Shown in pieces: positions 34,001 to 41,548 of a stretch of DNA of 64,000 bases. Numbering within the stretch: position 1 is the stretch's first letter; each line of letters opens with the position of its first letter. Origin of the DNA: Mytilisepta virgata (taxonomy: Eukaryota; Mollusca; Bivalvia; Mytilida; Mytilidae); the NCBI GenBank assembly GCA_028015205.1, contig CM051521.1, forward strand, positions 100,726,513 through 100,790,512, written 5' to 3'. The notes under the pieces are model-generated. The model did not search any database. It worked only from the letters and a program-made list of their open reading frames with translations, and had not been told where the DNA came from. A program made the position numbers and the translations under genes.

Positions 34001-34760
34001 TAAATCAATACACTGTATACAGCTGATTAGGAGGTAACTGTCCGCAGGAAGACATATCACCTCACTCTGACACATTATACTGACTCAGAGCCGACCAGTC
34101 TTTGCTCTTACTCCTAGATGCCGCGTGCTTGGCGGAGAAGCAGCAAATACCAATTTTAATGTCTTTGGTTTGACCCGGCCAGGGATCGAACCCGCGACCT
34201 TCCGCACTCGGGGCGAGCACGCTACCACGAGACCACCGAGGCGGTTAGTAGGAATAGATAATCAGTTATGGACAATACAGATGTCAATATTATGACACAC
34301 ACTTCCATCCAGATTAAGGAAGCTGATTTACTGATGTTTAGAACCTCCCAAAACTTGTCAGTTTCTATGGTCCCAAGCTATTTGCTATACTCAGTTTACA
34401 CTATACCAACATGTATCATGCACAACTCAGCATGGTTTCATTCCATTCAGAAGTAAGCAGTTTGAAATTATTATTGATAGAGTTTTTGACATGACTAGTG
34501 TCCTTCCCCTGGAAAGTAAGGTAAAATAATAATATATTTGCCACTTTTATTAAAACCTTATACCCAAAAGATTATAATATCACTCAGATAGATTGATTAG
34601 TGCAAGAAAAATTTTAAACTAATTTTTTATTTCAGAAATTGATGTGATGCGACTTGAAGCCATGGATTCATTGGAAACTTTGAACATAAAGGGTAACCCA
34701 CTACCAGATGATGTTAAATCACAGCTTTCAGACAGCAGACTGAATATCATCAAAAGTTAA
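16077..34760 (+). CDS. LRRC20: LRRC20-like small leucine-rich-repeat protein (4 coding exons)
   Basis: Coding exons: 16077-16140, 24687-24830, 32195-32362, 34636-34760; 501 nt including TAA, 166 aa. All junctions are GT-AG and every internal junction splits a codon 1+2 (G|AT, G|AG, G|AA). Exon 1 encodes MGDGVAKVVNRL..., exon 2 DLSECELTQIPDAVY and DLSRNLLQNLPKKF, exon 3 NGNKLQTLPDELRNL and LDISTNNLEKIPQVV, exon 4 TLNIKGNPLPDDV. This repeats LxxLxLxxNxLxxLP in SDS22-like style with no signal peptide or membrane segment. The N-terminal AVARV...ESG...LDL layout and overall size match vertebrate LRRC20 (184 aa), a poorly characterised, probably cytoplasmic protein. Intron 1 (8.5 kb) contains a MITE and an antisense Ty3/gypsy element; intron 2 (7.4 kb) a sense LINE and a SINE; intron 3 another SINE. 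Confidence 0.85.
16204..16379. mobile_element. Short MITE with terminal inverted repeats and 7-bp target duplication
   Basis: The left end CACAGGCATTTG and the right end CAAATGCCTGTGG are inverted repeats, extended inwards by AACAGCCCCATACA and TGTATGGGGCTGTT. The flanks TTTTGGA (16197-16203) and TTTTGGA (16380-16386) form a 7-bp direct repeat. The interior is A-rich. It is inserted about 60 bp into LRRC20 intron 1, and produces an open frame that runs on from exon 1. Confidence 0.75.
16564..17238 (-). repeat. 3' LTR of the Ty3/gypsy element
   Basis: 675 bp, TG...CA, the same sequence as 23912-24586. In minus orientation it begins TGTTATGTATTGGTTTTACC and ends CATTACA. The pyrimidine/CT-rich central part (plus strand CTCTCTCTGATGTTC type words) is shared by both copies. 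Confidence 0.93.
17239..17252 (-). other. Polypurine tract of the LTR element
   Basis: Directly upstream (minus strand) of the 3' LTR the sequence reads TTTTGTGGGGGGA followed by the LTR's TG. A G-run ending next to the LTR is the expected plus-strand primer for reverse transcription. Confidence 0.7.
17253..18419 (-). other. Non-coding 3' region of the LTR element
   Basis: About 1.2 kb between the pol stop and the polypurine tract. It is strongly AT-rich with A- and T-runs. The two open frames of about 100 aa on the minus strand (17205-17504, 17629-17940) are F/I/Y-rich low-complexity translations with no recognisable domain, so I do not call an env gene. Confidence 0.6.
18420..22823 (-). 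CDS. pol: Ty3/gypsy Pol polyprotein (PR-RT-RNaseH-IN, chromodomain-like C terminus)
   Basis: 1467 codons open from 22823, starting at GTG and probably entered by -1 frameshifting from gag rather than by its own start. Domains in order: aspartic protease DTGSS (residues 57-61); reverse transcriptase with FCVDFRFLN, IDLSSGFFQMKI, LPMGLKTSPNSFQ and the catalytic YLDD (504-507); RNase H with VDTSS (Asp653), KLELLG and CDHQALKPL; DALSR linker; integrase HHCC finger (HDSPLSGHAG...CPDCQKRK), catalytic Asp1050 (QVDLVG), Asp1109 (SDKGSEF) and Glu1145 (GACERVHRTL), the last two with exactly 35 residues between them. The C terminus, GYHKIKRILGQ...FYLVHLVGE...WVPFSNL, resembles a chromodomain, but aligns to keep only one of the three aromatic cage residues. 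All catalytic residues are present and there is no stop or frameshift. Confidence 0.95.
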   Translation of the reverse strand: MNKRDRTLIQRRSSVRTVNSDNFVSGIDHFPKASVSNFRNFLYLPVQFNLNVSALLDTGSSINLMSRFLYDLLSTKHKSDLFEITDNTIILANNDEVKIDGVATVNGIIDCKETSFDVYVLKDTSHPLILGTGTQYLKSNGVTLNFESLTVNFPKSKVLSSKRLNFPANSESVVWGRVPSKVSTGYQGVCSASDFVTKRGLLVARSLATVSANNMVPIKIMNPTTETISIPKNKQLGEFNVLAGDYEAIPIKTSSCANVTVDRGQEHFKSSQDKFISHFDMRDNELTPDQQTKLKSLLIQNQTIFVTDENPSLGLSDLVEHHIHLKPDAISKHQRPYKLPPHKREILRHQLDELLRQNIITPVDEKDDIPISSPIVLVAKRKTPNPKIKSGSKEESLSMYRFCVDFRFLNTQTQDFRYTIPDVQELTESFSHRTPNFISSIDLSSGFFQMKISSESTKYTAFNTAFGTFKFNRLPMGLKTSPNSFQLLMDKVLKGLSFRNALCYLDDVLIFSDTFEQHLDDLQEVFSRFKSANLKLSPQKCKFALSRCNFLGHEISKEGIKPPSDRLKAITEYPRPKNVKELKRYLGLMNWFRKFIRNYSAIANSLYKLLRKNAKFIWTDEHTTAFQELKDTLLNSQALAFPQYDKPFYLAVDTSSKGIGYMLYQKNTESSDDIQVIRFGSKTLAKWQQTYGPTKLELLGMVTSILDCSSYLRGRKFIVECDHQALKPLFQKNLKGAIYDRWLAILQEFNFEIRYKPGVQMVVPDALSRCKSLNKFDDAVVSPDENDPYFPYVSENTGEINFPDGVTLQDLMKPHDRTKIINHVSVKPPISISQQESDYDGDTEVSYKKHKSKHAKRYLTKRKAFKETDNENREIGPEDKRNKIESTEILENIGLSSEKMSHLQREDQNLRPLINYLEREELPISQKAARRLLIESNDYVLIDGLLLHTRVKKSQRAKHLNNYQLVLPDVMIKDVLQLYHDSPLSGHAGIQETLDRIKEYYFFKRMGPIITDYVRSCPDCQKRKTTNRHTKSPVTAYAIPRAPFEVWQVDLVGPLPITSQGYTYVLTTVDMFSKYLISIPLANKDTLTVASGLMQIFTKYGVCNTLISDKGSEFVSSVMASVCKQLCIPQEFTPSYTHHCLGACERVHRTLEERLTPYANSSRNNWIDYLSSTTFSINQSVNSTTGYTPHEVLFGQRPKFPMIAPIIPDFESVPVSTRSYVLNQAEKLNLIRTELKNNVNIRQKAMIDRGKCQPLSVSIGDYVYLLQELSGKGQKLQNKYKGPYVIHKFYSPHLVILRDPQTTTCLKNPVHLNRLKMAYVREPTPQQYFLGRAAISEGNQQNILMLDSEESQPVILKESSNDLEEEAVIPEPALRRSARNRKPPERYRNFVDLDAALTSEDGIMDNMGYHKIKRILGQKCLDNKKFYLVHLVGEPAEHAIWVPFSNLNKKAKQSVQLKPPPVIVEID
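22809..22877 (-). promoter_or_regulatory. Predicted -1 ribosomal frameshift site (slippery heptamer plus H-type pseudoknot) in the gag-pol overlap
   Basis: The heptamer GGGAAAC lies at 22871-22877 with the gag frame reading G GGA AAC, the X XXY YYZ arrangement. An 8-nt spacer (22863-22870) follows. Stem 1 is CCCAAG (22857-22862) with CTTGGG (22833-22838). Inside its loop GTCGCG (22843-22848) can pair with CGCGAC (22809-22814) beyond stem 1, giving stem 2 of an H-type pseudoknot. The pol frame is -1 to gag and is open from just after a TAA near 22925, so slippage at the heptamer yields a continuous Gag-Pol. Motif positions are read directly; activity is inferred. Confidence 0.8.
22820..23875 (-). 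CDS. gag: Ty3/gypsy Gag with two CCHC zinc knuckles
   Basis: 351 aa from ATG at 23875 to TGA at 22820-22822. The N-terminal part is acidic and D/S/N-rich. A retrotransposon-gag capsid-like region follows (WFASLDDIIKQDWELLVKEY ... LPGHQLEDYLSQIL). Then come a coiled-coil-like stretch (LEEQMNEILKRLD) and two CX2CX4HX4C knuckles, CFNCGKTGHTKRDC and CQICNKAGHSAVHC. It forms the particle shell and binds the RNA. Its last codons overlap pol in the -1 frame, and its stop lies about 50 nt after the slippery heptamer. Confidence 0.93.
   Translation of the reverse strand: MDEFYSQHYDDGYFYNETDHLLNDDPILTSVADYSLDTSIRYCFDSADNNSSDDGNSDNLISDSSDSEMDSSAKLTIYKFSGYSTENADQFLSNFHAYTVCNKLDTNSRKCAAFQLHLCGPAQVWFASLDDIIKQDWELLVKEYKNKYVSIRQPVLLVETEIFQNLRLLPGHQLEDYLSQILEKGLKINKNSQEILLKFIEGLPSQLAFFVRAGNPDDVHQAFNSAKLGEAYGYRHSGMISTQMETPAPVVAAAASQDRLSKLEEQMNEILKRLDTTSMDSRPSQTTNRRTTVKCFNCGKTGHTKRDCTVTICQICNKAGHSAVHCFKRNSNSGNIQRPREQGRGRLGERQ
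23894..23911 (-). other. Primer-binding site of the LTR element
   Basis: Immediately downstream of the 5' LTR (minus strand) the sequence is TGGTGGAGAATCTCAAAC. It starts with TGG, the complement of a tRNA 3' CCA end, with no gap after the LTR. I cannot assign the tRNA species by eye. Confidence 0.7.
23912..24586 (-). repeat. 5' LTR of the Ty3/gypsy element
   Basis: 675 bp, matching 16564-17238. As the 5' LTR it should carry the promoter and the start of the element RNA. The flank CTTT at 24587-24590 repeats 16560-16563. It ends 100 bp before LRRC20 exon 2, so an antisense promoter would sit beside a host splice acceptor. Confidence 0.92.
25149..26180 (+). CDS. LINE ORF1 protein (RGG-rich N terminus, coiled coil, RRM-like region)
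   Basis: 343 aa, intact. The N terminus is Arg/Gly-rich (RRGGRGRGGGTRRGK), as in nucleic-acid-binding tails. A heptad-like segment INKLEDRLEEMEQYSRRTCL leads into the conserved block LKFCGVPES ... ILDHIGRSHRLG-type motif (here LDHIGRSHRLGKRN) and IIVRFVTYRYRALVYSNKRF, typical of ORF1 proteins that coat LINE RNA and act as chaperones. The C terminus is low-complexity. It is the first gene of the element, preceded by about 110 bp of 5' UTR. Confidence 0.85.
   Translation: MTGNKFNPRRGGRGRGGGTRRGKPQQPESTGQHTSRQDGFSQGLPDLNYRSGRSQSVKRRRPNENESSDISDFISSMSKDEDTLNLFISELFKNHAVKEALVTTIQNEVADILHDRINKLEDRLEEMEQYSRRTCLKFCGVPESEGENTDELVLSIINDHILKHTETELTLDHIGRSHRLGKRNPDGPRNIIVRFVTYRYRALVYSNKRFLKDRNSDPRNPTKIFINEALTSKRVNLFNKTRKLYNDRLIKNCWTLDGRIFVRNIEDTQSILISTKSDLSQFLNIRIQSVDGHASIIQHPNRQDSLNVSAPPFNPRGGDDGVITSTPMPGAMGTTSERRRSTS
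26181..27136 (+). other. LINE inter-ORF spacer
   Basis: 956 bp, AT-rich, no domain-bearing frame. A 67-codon hydrophobic frame (26941-27144) overlaps the start of ORF2 by a few bases; it may be a translated leader or chance. I see nothing else recognisable. Confidence 0.5.
27137..30458 (+). pseudogene. LINE ORF2: AP endonuclease plus reverse transcriptase, broken by two frameshifts
   Basis: Frame 1 (27137 to about 28720) has DVHPNPGP at residues 41-48, then endonuclease motifs LNINSVRHK, LTESKLD, LVCLYRPPN, VVGDINVDLL and SDHCPTVM. The frame is lost in the AT repeat ATTATAATAATAAG (about 28715-28727), and translation resumes in a second frame at SIQSGVVPGEWKRANVSAIYK. RT continues there (YRPISVTNCFSKMLEK, DDQSGFRHKDST, FCDFSKAFDRVWH) to about 29205. 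There TAATGCCG is duplicated in tandem and shifts the frame again. The third frame (to 30458) has GVPQGSILGPYLFLLYVNDI, the catalytic FADDTSLY, and a C-terminal cysteine/histidine cluster (CACGG...HYLYICP). Apart from these two lesions the coding sequence is open, so inactivation is probably recent. Confidence 0.88.
30459..31323 (+). other. LINE 3' UTR
   Basis: 865 bp after the ORF2 stop with no ORF. It ends in TTCAATAAAATG and a short TGAAATGAAATGAAA tail before the target duplication, a microsatellite-like 3' end common in CR1/L2-type LINEs. Confidence 0.65.
31347..31433. repeat. 29-bp minisatellite, three copies
   Basis: GATAGTCCTAATCATAGGGC followed by AAAAGATAA/GA recurs exactly at 31352, 31381 and 31410. 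It lies in LRRC20 intron 2 just beyond the LINE insertion. Confidence 0.85.
31880..32090 (-). mobile_element. tRNA-derived SINE copy 1 (LRRC20 intron 2)
   Basis: It is the same family as 34030-34245, more diverged. The minus strand starts with the tRNA-like head near 32090 (GGTGGTCTTGTGGTAGCATG), then a mutated B box, then a body with TTTGCTGCTTCTCCGCCTAG and AGTATAATGTGTCAGAGTAG. It ends about 100 bp before LRRC20 exon 3. Confidence 0.75.
34030..34245 (-). mobile_element. tRNA-derived SINE copy 2 (LRRC20 intron 3)
   Basis: The minus strand reads ACCGCCTCGGTGGTCTCGTG (A-box region) and about 40 nt later GGGTTCGATCCC, a perfect B box (GGTTCGANTCC). The body GTCAAACCAAAGACATTAAA, CTGCTTCTCCGCCAAGCACG and CAGTATAATGTGTCAGAGTG is shared with the copy at 31880-32090. 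It would be transcribed by RNA polymerase III. Confidence 0.85.
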
Positions 34761-35460
34761 CTAGAACAAAGCATTGTAAATGTTATATCAATCAAGAAAG
34801 TATATCGTATTATTCCAAAAAACTAAAAGATATACTGTAAATTCAGAAATTATCAGTTGTTTTTATTAATGCAAAAGTGCAACAAGATCAAAATCTCACA
34901 GTAATATTCTATAACAACATGAATAGGGGCTGTATTTATTACTTTCACATTGTTGTTGCCATTGCCGTTAGTCACAATGATAAATAAATTTCTGAATTCA
35001 CAGTAGCTATACAGATAAGTATTTTCTTGAACCCCTTGATATTGAGGTATGTTGTAATAGCTAAATATTTTTTAACAAGCCTTTTCAGATTGTTTTGACA
35101 AAATGTGAGTTAATCATTATATTGTTCACATATCAACTGTTTGTTGACAGATATTTTAAAAAAAAAGCTTGTATTATCCAAGAGTAATATTTAGCCTTTT
35201 TATATGGATTTATTTCTATGTTCTGATACATTTAATTTTATTTTTATGCTTTTTTTGTTTTGTTTTATAAAAATGTACATGTATGGACAATTTTTCTTTA
35301 TCTTTTTGAAGTGCCTTTAGTACCTTTATGCATTCAAAACTAGGATCTTTTCCATTCAGGCCAGATAAAGATACAATACCTTGTGTTTTCCCCAGTCCTT
35401 AGCCTGAAACGAATATTTTCTGTATTCTTCTGTAGTCAATAAAAATGTTTTTATCCTGCA
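34761..35460 (+). other. Probable 3' UTR of the LRRC20-like gene
   Basis: This follows the TAA stop with no ORF. The first well-placed AATAAA on the plus strand is at 35438-35443, so a UTR of about 700 nt is likely. Later polyadenylation cannot be excluded. Confidence 0.45.
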
Positions 35461-35487
35461 ATATCAACATCAAAACAATTATTTTGT

Positions 35488-35629
35488 ATAATAAAGGATT
35501 GACTGTAATTTTTTTTCAGTCTATGAAGAAATAACCTCAATCACGTGCGTAGCAGGTTATTTGAAGTGTTTATTGACAGAGGTTATTTCGAATAGACTGA
35601 AAACAAAATTAAAGTCAATCCTTATAATC
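35488..35629. mobile_element. Palindromic MITE-like element
   Basis: The left arm (AAGGATTGACTGTAATTTTT, CAGTCTATGAAGAAATAACC) and the right arm (GGTTATTTCGAATAGACTG, AAAGTCAATCCTTATAAT) are inverted repeats of about 50 bp. The centre holds CACGTGCGTAGC. It lies just past the inferred LRRC20 poly(A) site. Confidence 0.7.
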
Positions 35630-36029
35630 TAATTCCAACAGTTGTTTTGACGTCTAAAATGTCAGTATTCCGTTTCATGACATCATGTAGTAGAAAAGAA
35701 AATTTAGTTTATGATATGATAGACGAAAAAATTTGACCAATCAAAGGACGCATTACATCCAAATATTAAATTATTTAAAAATAAATCTCATTTCTGATAA
35801 CCTTTAAGAAGGCCTCATGTATGTCTAAATTTATCTGCACGTGCTCTGAAATAGTTTTCGGAAATGTCCAATTGAGGAGAAAATAAATTTTGATAGATAG
35901 CAAGGTGCAAATATGGTATAAATAATTCCAACAAAACAAGAATTTGTCAAAAAGTGATCTTTTCAAGAAACTAACAGAATTGACCAGATAGTGGGTGTGG
36001 CTTGATGCTGTATTTGTATAGTATTTGTT

Positions 36030-37850
36030 GTATTCGACACCTGTCATTTGTATAGTATACAATTTCAGCTTTGCTGTATTTGACACCTGTCATTTATATA
36101 GTATACAATTACAGCTTTGCTGTATTTGACACCTGTCATTTGTATAGTATACAATTACAGTTTTGCTGTATTTGACACCTGTCATTTATATAGTATACAA
36201 TTTCAGCTTTGCTGTATTTGACACCTGTCATTTATATAGTATACAATTTCAGCTTTACTGTATTTGACACCTGTCATTTGTATAGTATACAATTACAGTT
36301 TTGCTTTATTAGACACCTGTTATTCATATAGTATACAATTACAGCTTTGCTGTATTCGACACCTGTCATTTGTATAGTATACAATTACAGCTTTGCTGTA
36401 TTCAACACCTGTCATTTGTATAGGATACAATTACAGCTTTGCTTTATTGGACACCTGTTATTCATATAGTATACAATTACAGCTTTGCTGTATTCGACAC
36501 CTGTTATTTGTATAGTATACAATTACAGTTTTGCTTTATTAGACACCTGTTATTCATATAGTATACAATTACAGCTTTGGTGTATTCGGCACCTGTCATT
36601 TGTATAGTATACAATTACAGCTTTGCTGTATTCAACACCTGTCATTTGTATAGGATACAGTTACAGCTTTGCTTTATTAGACACCTGTTATTCATATAGT
36701 ATACAATTACAGCTTTGCTGTATTCGACACCTGTCATTTGTATAGTATACAATTACAGCTTTGCTGTATTCAACACCTGTTATTTGTATAGTATACAATT
36801 ACAGTTTTGCTTTATTAGACACCTGTTATTCATATAGTATACAATTACAGCTTTGCTTTATTCGACACCTGTTATTTGTATAGTATACAATTACAGTTTT
36901 GCTGTATTCAACACCTGTCATTTGTATAGGATACAATTACAGTTTTGCTTTATTAGACACCTGTTATTCATATAGTATACAATTACAGTTTTGCTGTATT
37001 TGACACCTGTCATTTGTATAGTATACAATTACAGCTTTGCTTTATTAGACACCTGTTATTCATATAGTATACAATTACAGTTTTGCTGTATTCAACACCT
37101 GTCATTTGTATAGGATACAATTACAGTTTTGCTTTATTAGACACCTGTTATTTGTATAGTATACAATTACAGTTTTGCTGTATTTGACACCTGTCATTTG
37201 TATAGTATACAATTACAGTTTTGCTTTATTAGACACCTGTTATTTGTATAGTATACAATTACAGTTTTGCTTTATTAGACACCTGTTATTCATATAGTAT
37301 ACAATTACAGCTTTGCTGTATTCCACACCTATCATTTGTATAGTATACAATTTCAGCTTTGCTGTATTTGACACCCGTCATTTGTATAGTATACAATTAC
37401 AGCTTTGCTGTATTTGACACCTGTCATTTGTATAGTATACAATTACAGTTTTGCTTTATTAGACACCTGTTATTCATATAGTATACAATTACAGCTTTGC
37501 TGTATTCCACACCTATCATTTGTATAGTATACAATTTCAGCTTTGCTGTATTTGACACCTGTCATTTGTATAGTATACAATTTCAGCTTTGCTGTATTTG
37601 ACACCTGTTATTTGTATAGTATATAATTACACCTTTGCTGTATTCGACACATGTTATTTGTATAGTATATAATTACAGCTTTGCTGTATTCGACACATGT
37701 TATTTGTATAGTATATAATTACACCTTTGCTGTATTCGACACCTGTTATTTGTATAGTATACAATTACAGCTTTGCTGTATTTGACACCTGTTATTTGTA
37801 TAGTATATAATTACAGCTTTGCTGTATTCATCACCTGTTATTTGTCTGTT
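36030..37850. repeat. 46-bp satellite array, about 40 copies
   Basis: The unit TGTATTTGACACCTGTCATT + TGTATAGTATACAATTACAG + CTTTGC is exactly 46 bp (for example GACAC at 36036 and 36082). Variant units carry TTATTAGACACCTGTTATTC and alternate with the main type, suggesting higher-order amplification. The period shifts by no visible indel over most of the array. It has no spacers, so it is not CRISPR-like, and no coding capacity. Confidence 0.95.
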
Positions 37851-39235
37851 GTAATGCCAATTGCAGGATAAAAGATATTATTTGATTCTCAGACCATTAT
37901 AAACTGTCAATCTATTTTCTCAACATTTGTCTGAATATATGAGCAGAAATCATGAAGTATCTAATCATGGGGAAAATCTGGATGAAGATCATCTGAAAAC
38001 CTATGAATAATTTTACTTTGTCCTAAAAATTTTTGCAACTGTGATAAAACTTTACGATTGTTTTACTAGTATATAGTAATATTTTGTAGGTGTTTAAGTT
38101 GTTGAAAACCTCCATTGTATTTTTTAGTACATTATTTTTTTAAAACGTACATAAATGTAAGCTAAATCTAATGTTTTAATAAATGTAATAGCCTGGTAAG
38201 CTCTCTTTCATTTCTTCTCAGAATTTAGGATGGTGAAAAAATTTGTTATAAAGGAAAGTTTTGTAAAATTTTATAGATAGACAGATGTTTCAAAATTATT
38301 TGTTTCTTTGTGATATGAAACAAAACTTTAGTCATTAAACAGAATCTGTTGTTTTCTTATGTGGAAAAGCTGCTCATGCATGAATTACTGTGAAAATTGT
38401 CATTTGATATGTCAATGTCGAAACCAGAAGGTATCATTGTAAAGACATGGTATATGTTTCTAAAAAAAATGATTATTTACAGTGCAGGTATTTATTGGTT
38501 ATTGATCTTGTTTTTTACTAAAATATGAATTTTTGTTGCAGATTTAAAAAAAATTATATTTACCCCGGTAATTAAAGGATAAATTTGTTTAAGATAGAAG
38601 AAAAATGTATTTATATTCTCCATATTTCAGAAAGATTTTATCTAGTGAGATGATAGGAAATGAAAAAGAAAACGGGTCGATTGTTCTAATATTGTTACAA
38701 GTACAATTTGTTTTAAATTTACTTTTTTTCTTTATGACACTCATTCAGGTGATTGACTACATTTAGAAATATTTGGGATTATTAATAACTAAAAAGAATG
38801 GGCATTGATACTTTGTGAATACTTAGTTTTTTACTTGGTATCTTTTTGATTATGTTAAAACCAAAAGATATTATACTGGTACATCTAACTTTGTTTTTTA
38901 AACCTTTCAACAAAACATTTTTACAAGAAGAAATCAACATTAGATTGTTGATAGTTATTAAATGTTTTCGAAACTGTGCATAGTACCGGGGTAAATACAA
39001 TTTTTACCTTGATTTGAATTTGACTAGAACATAATTTCAGTTTTAATATTTTGAAGTAGAATGATAGTTTTGAAAATAACTATAGCATAATGATTGAGGT
39101 GTTAAGAAGCAATAAATCTTTAATTAGTATTTTTCTAGTGGTCATTCATCAATATATTCTGAAAAAAATACAATATGTTCTTCTAATATACATACTTTGC
39201 ATAAAAAAGTTTTTTCCTTGATGCAATGATTTTTG
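37851..39235. other. Intergenic, nothing recognised
   Basis: 1.4 kb of AT-rich sequence with no exon-like frame flanked by splice sites, no tRNA-like boxes and no tandem repeat that I could see. Confidence 0.5.
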
Positions 39236-41548
39236 TCTCACCTGCGTTGAAAAGTCGGGAAAGGCGAGATATAGGTATGATGTGGCAGCGCCAGCGTAAA
39301 CTTTTTTAAAACCTTAATAACTTTGCACATATAATATCTACATTTAAGATCTTTGGTCTACAGATACATCATGATATAAACTTTACTGTAGTATACTTAT
39401 CTTGTAACCTTGACATTGTATCCATGGTTCATTTACTTCATAAACATTGTAAATAATTGCGTCCAAGTTTCGTGATTAAGTCATTCTGACACATGTCTCT
39501 AGACCTTGACCTCAATTTCATGCTTGAGTGACTTTTGTCACATTTTTCTGATTGTTCATTTCTCAGCAACTATAATACCTAGACCCACTATGTTTGGTCT
39601 ATTGGTAGTTTTTGCTGGGTACATGCCAGTCTGATACCTGTCTCCAGTCCTTGACCTCAGATCAATCTTGAGTGACTTGCATAACATTTTAAGCTCACCT
39701 GGCCTATTGCTATCACTTGGCATCTGTCGTCCAGCGTAAACTCTTCCTTTAAATATCTTCTGCTCTGAAACCACTAGGCTAATTGGGACCTAACTTTGGT
39801 GGAATGGTCCCTACCAAATTTGTGTCATGCATCCCCGACTTCCAACAGACGACTCCTGTTACTAAAATAGAAAAAAGGGTGGATGAATTTCAAAAATCTT
39901 CTATGAAACTGCATGGCCAATTGGAACCAGACAGATGGCCGCCACAGTCGAACTTAGTTTAACATACGGCACTATGGGAAATTCATTTAAAAATCTTCTT
40001 GTCTGAAACCACTGAGCCAATTAGAACTAGACTTGGTTCCAATAGTCCTTAGATGGTCCTCTTTCAGAAATATGTCCGATGACCCAGACTGTCAACCAAA
40101 ATGGCTGCCACAGCCAAACTTAGTTTAACAGAGTGCCCTATGGGAAAATTCATTTAAAAATCTTCTTGTTTGAAGCCGCTTTACCAATTGGAACTAAACT
40201 TGGCAGCAATAGTCCTTACATGGTCCTCTTTCAGAAATATGTCTGATGACCCAGACTGTCAACCAAGATGGCTACCACAGTCGAACTTAGTTTAAAATAG
40301 GACCCTATGGGAAAATTCATTTAGCTATGGTCCTAATATATAGTTCTCTTTCAAAATTGTGTACAATGACCCGGAATGTCAACCAAGTTATCCGCCACAG
40401 CCGAACTTAGTTTAACATAGGACCCTATGGGAAACTTCATTTAAAAATCTTCTGGTCTGAAACCACTGAACCATTTGGAACTAAAGTTGGCAGCAATAGT
40501 CCTTACATGGTCCTTTTTCGGATTTTGTCTAATGACCTGGACTGTCAACCAAGATGGCCACCACAGCCAAACTTAGTTTACTATTGAACCCTATGGGAAA
40601 ATTCATTTAAAACCTTCTTATCTGAAAATCCTGAGCCAATTGGAACCAAAGTTGGCAGCAATGGTCCTTAGGTGGCCATCTTTCAGAATTATATCTGATG
40701 ACCAGGATGGCCACCACAGCAAAACTTAGTTTGAAATATTTTACTTATCTTGTCTGAAACAACTGAGTCAATTGGACCTAAAGTTGGCAGCAATAGCTCT
40801 TACATGGTCCTCTTTCAGAAATGTGTCCAATGACCAAGACTGTCAACAAAGATGGCTGCCACAACCACAATTTGTTTAACATAGGACCCAATGGGAAATT
40901 TGTTTAAAAGTCTTCTTGTCTGAAATCACTAGCACTTAGATTTATAGTCATGCTTAAGGTGGACAAGTTAAATTCAGGTGAGTGATACAGGCTCTTATGA
41001 GCCTCTGGTTGTGATTCAGTCCAATTCTCAGCACTTTTAGTATCTTACCCTAACATATGTGGTCAATAGATACTCTCAATCAACCATGACCTAAATTTCA
41101 TGCTAGATTGACTTGTGATTTTGAGATAAGTACATTTCTCGGTGAACATTTTTACTTAGACCCATCATATTTGGTCTATAGTTCTTGTTTGGTACATTCC
41201 AGTCTTGACACCTGTCACCTGACCGTGACCTCAATTTCATGCTTGAGTGACTCTCATTACATTTTCACAGATAAGTCCATTTCTCAACAAATGTTATAAG
41301 GAGACCCACCATTTTTAGTGTATAGATACTTTTTGCTGGGTACATACCAATCTGAGACCTGTCAGCTGACCTTGGGCACAATTTTAGGCTTGAGTGACAT
41401 ATATAAGATTTTTCAGACAATTTTCACCTGATAGTAACTATTTCTACAATGCATTTTCCTCAGAGTTACAATGTTGGGTATATTATAATCTTTAATTTGT
41501 GTCAATATGCATACTCAGATGAGATATTTAGTGTGTCCACTCTTGTTC
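39236..41548. repeat. Dispersed element, inverted relative of 13.36-14.37 kb, split by a nested element
   Basis: It starts TCTCACCTGCGTTGAAAAGT, GGCGAGATATAGGTATG and GCGCCAGCGTAAAC, the reverse complement of the right end at 14.24-14.37 kb. It ends TCTTTAATTTGTGTCAATATGC and GTGTCCACTCTTGTT, the reverse complement of the left end at 13.36 kb. Internal units contain GACCTCAATTTCATGCTTGA. The series is interrupted at about 39690 and resumes at about 40990. Confidence 0.7.
39691..40990. repeat. Nested dispersed element with internal repeats of about 150 bp
   Basis: It begins AAGCTCACCTGGCCTATTGC and ends CAGGTGAGTGATACAGGCTC then GAGCCTCTGGTT; the last part is the reverse complement of the head at 12165. 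The interior repeats TTAGTTTAACATAGGACCCT, GGGAAAATTCATTTAAAAAT, CTTCTTGTCTGAAACCACTG and GTCAACCAAGATGGCCACCA about seven times. It is inserted within a unit of the element at 39236-41548. Confidence 0.7.

Noticed and set aside
36030..37850. CRISPR-like array
   Set aside because: Units abut directly with no unique spacers, and the host is a eukaryote. It is a satellite.
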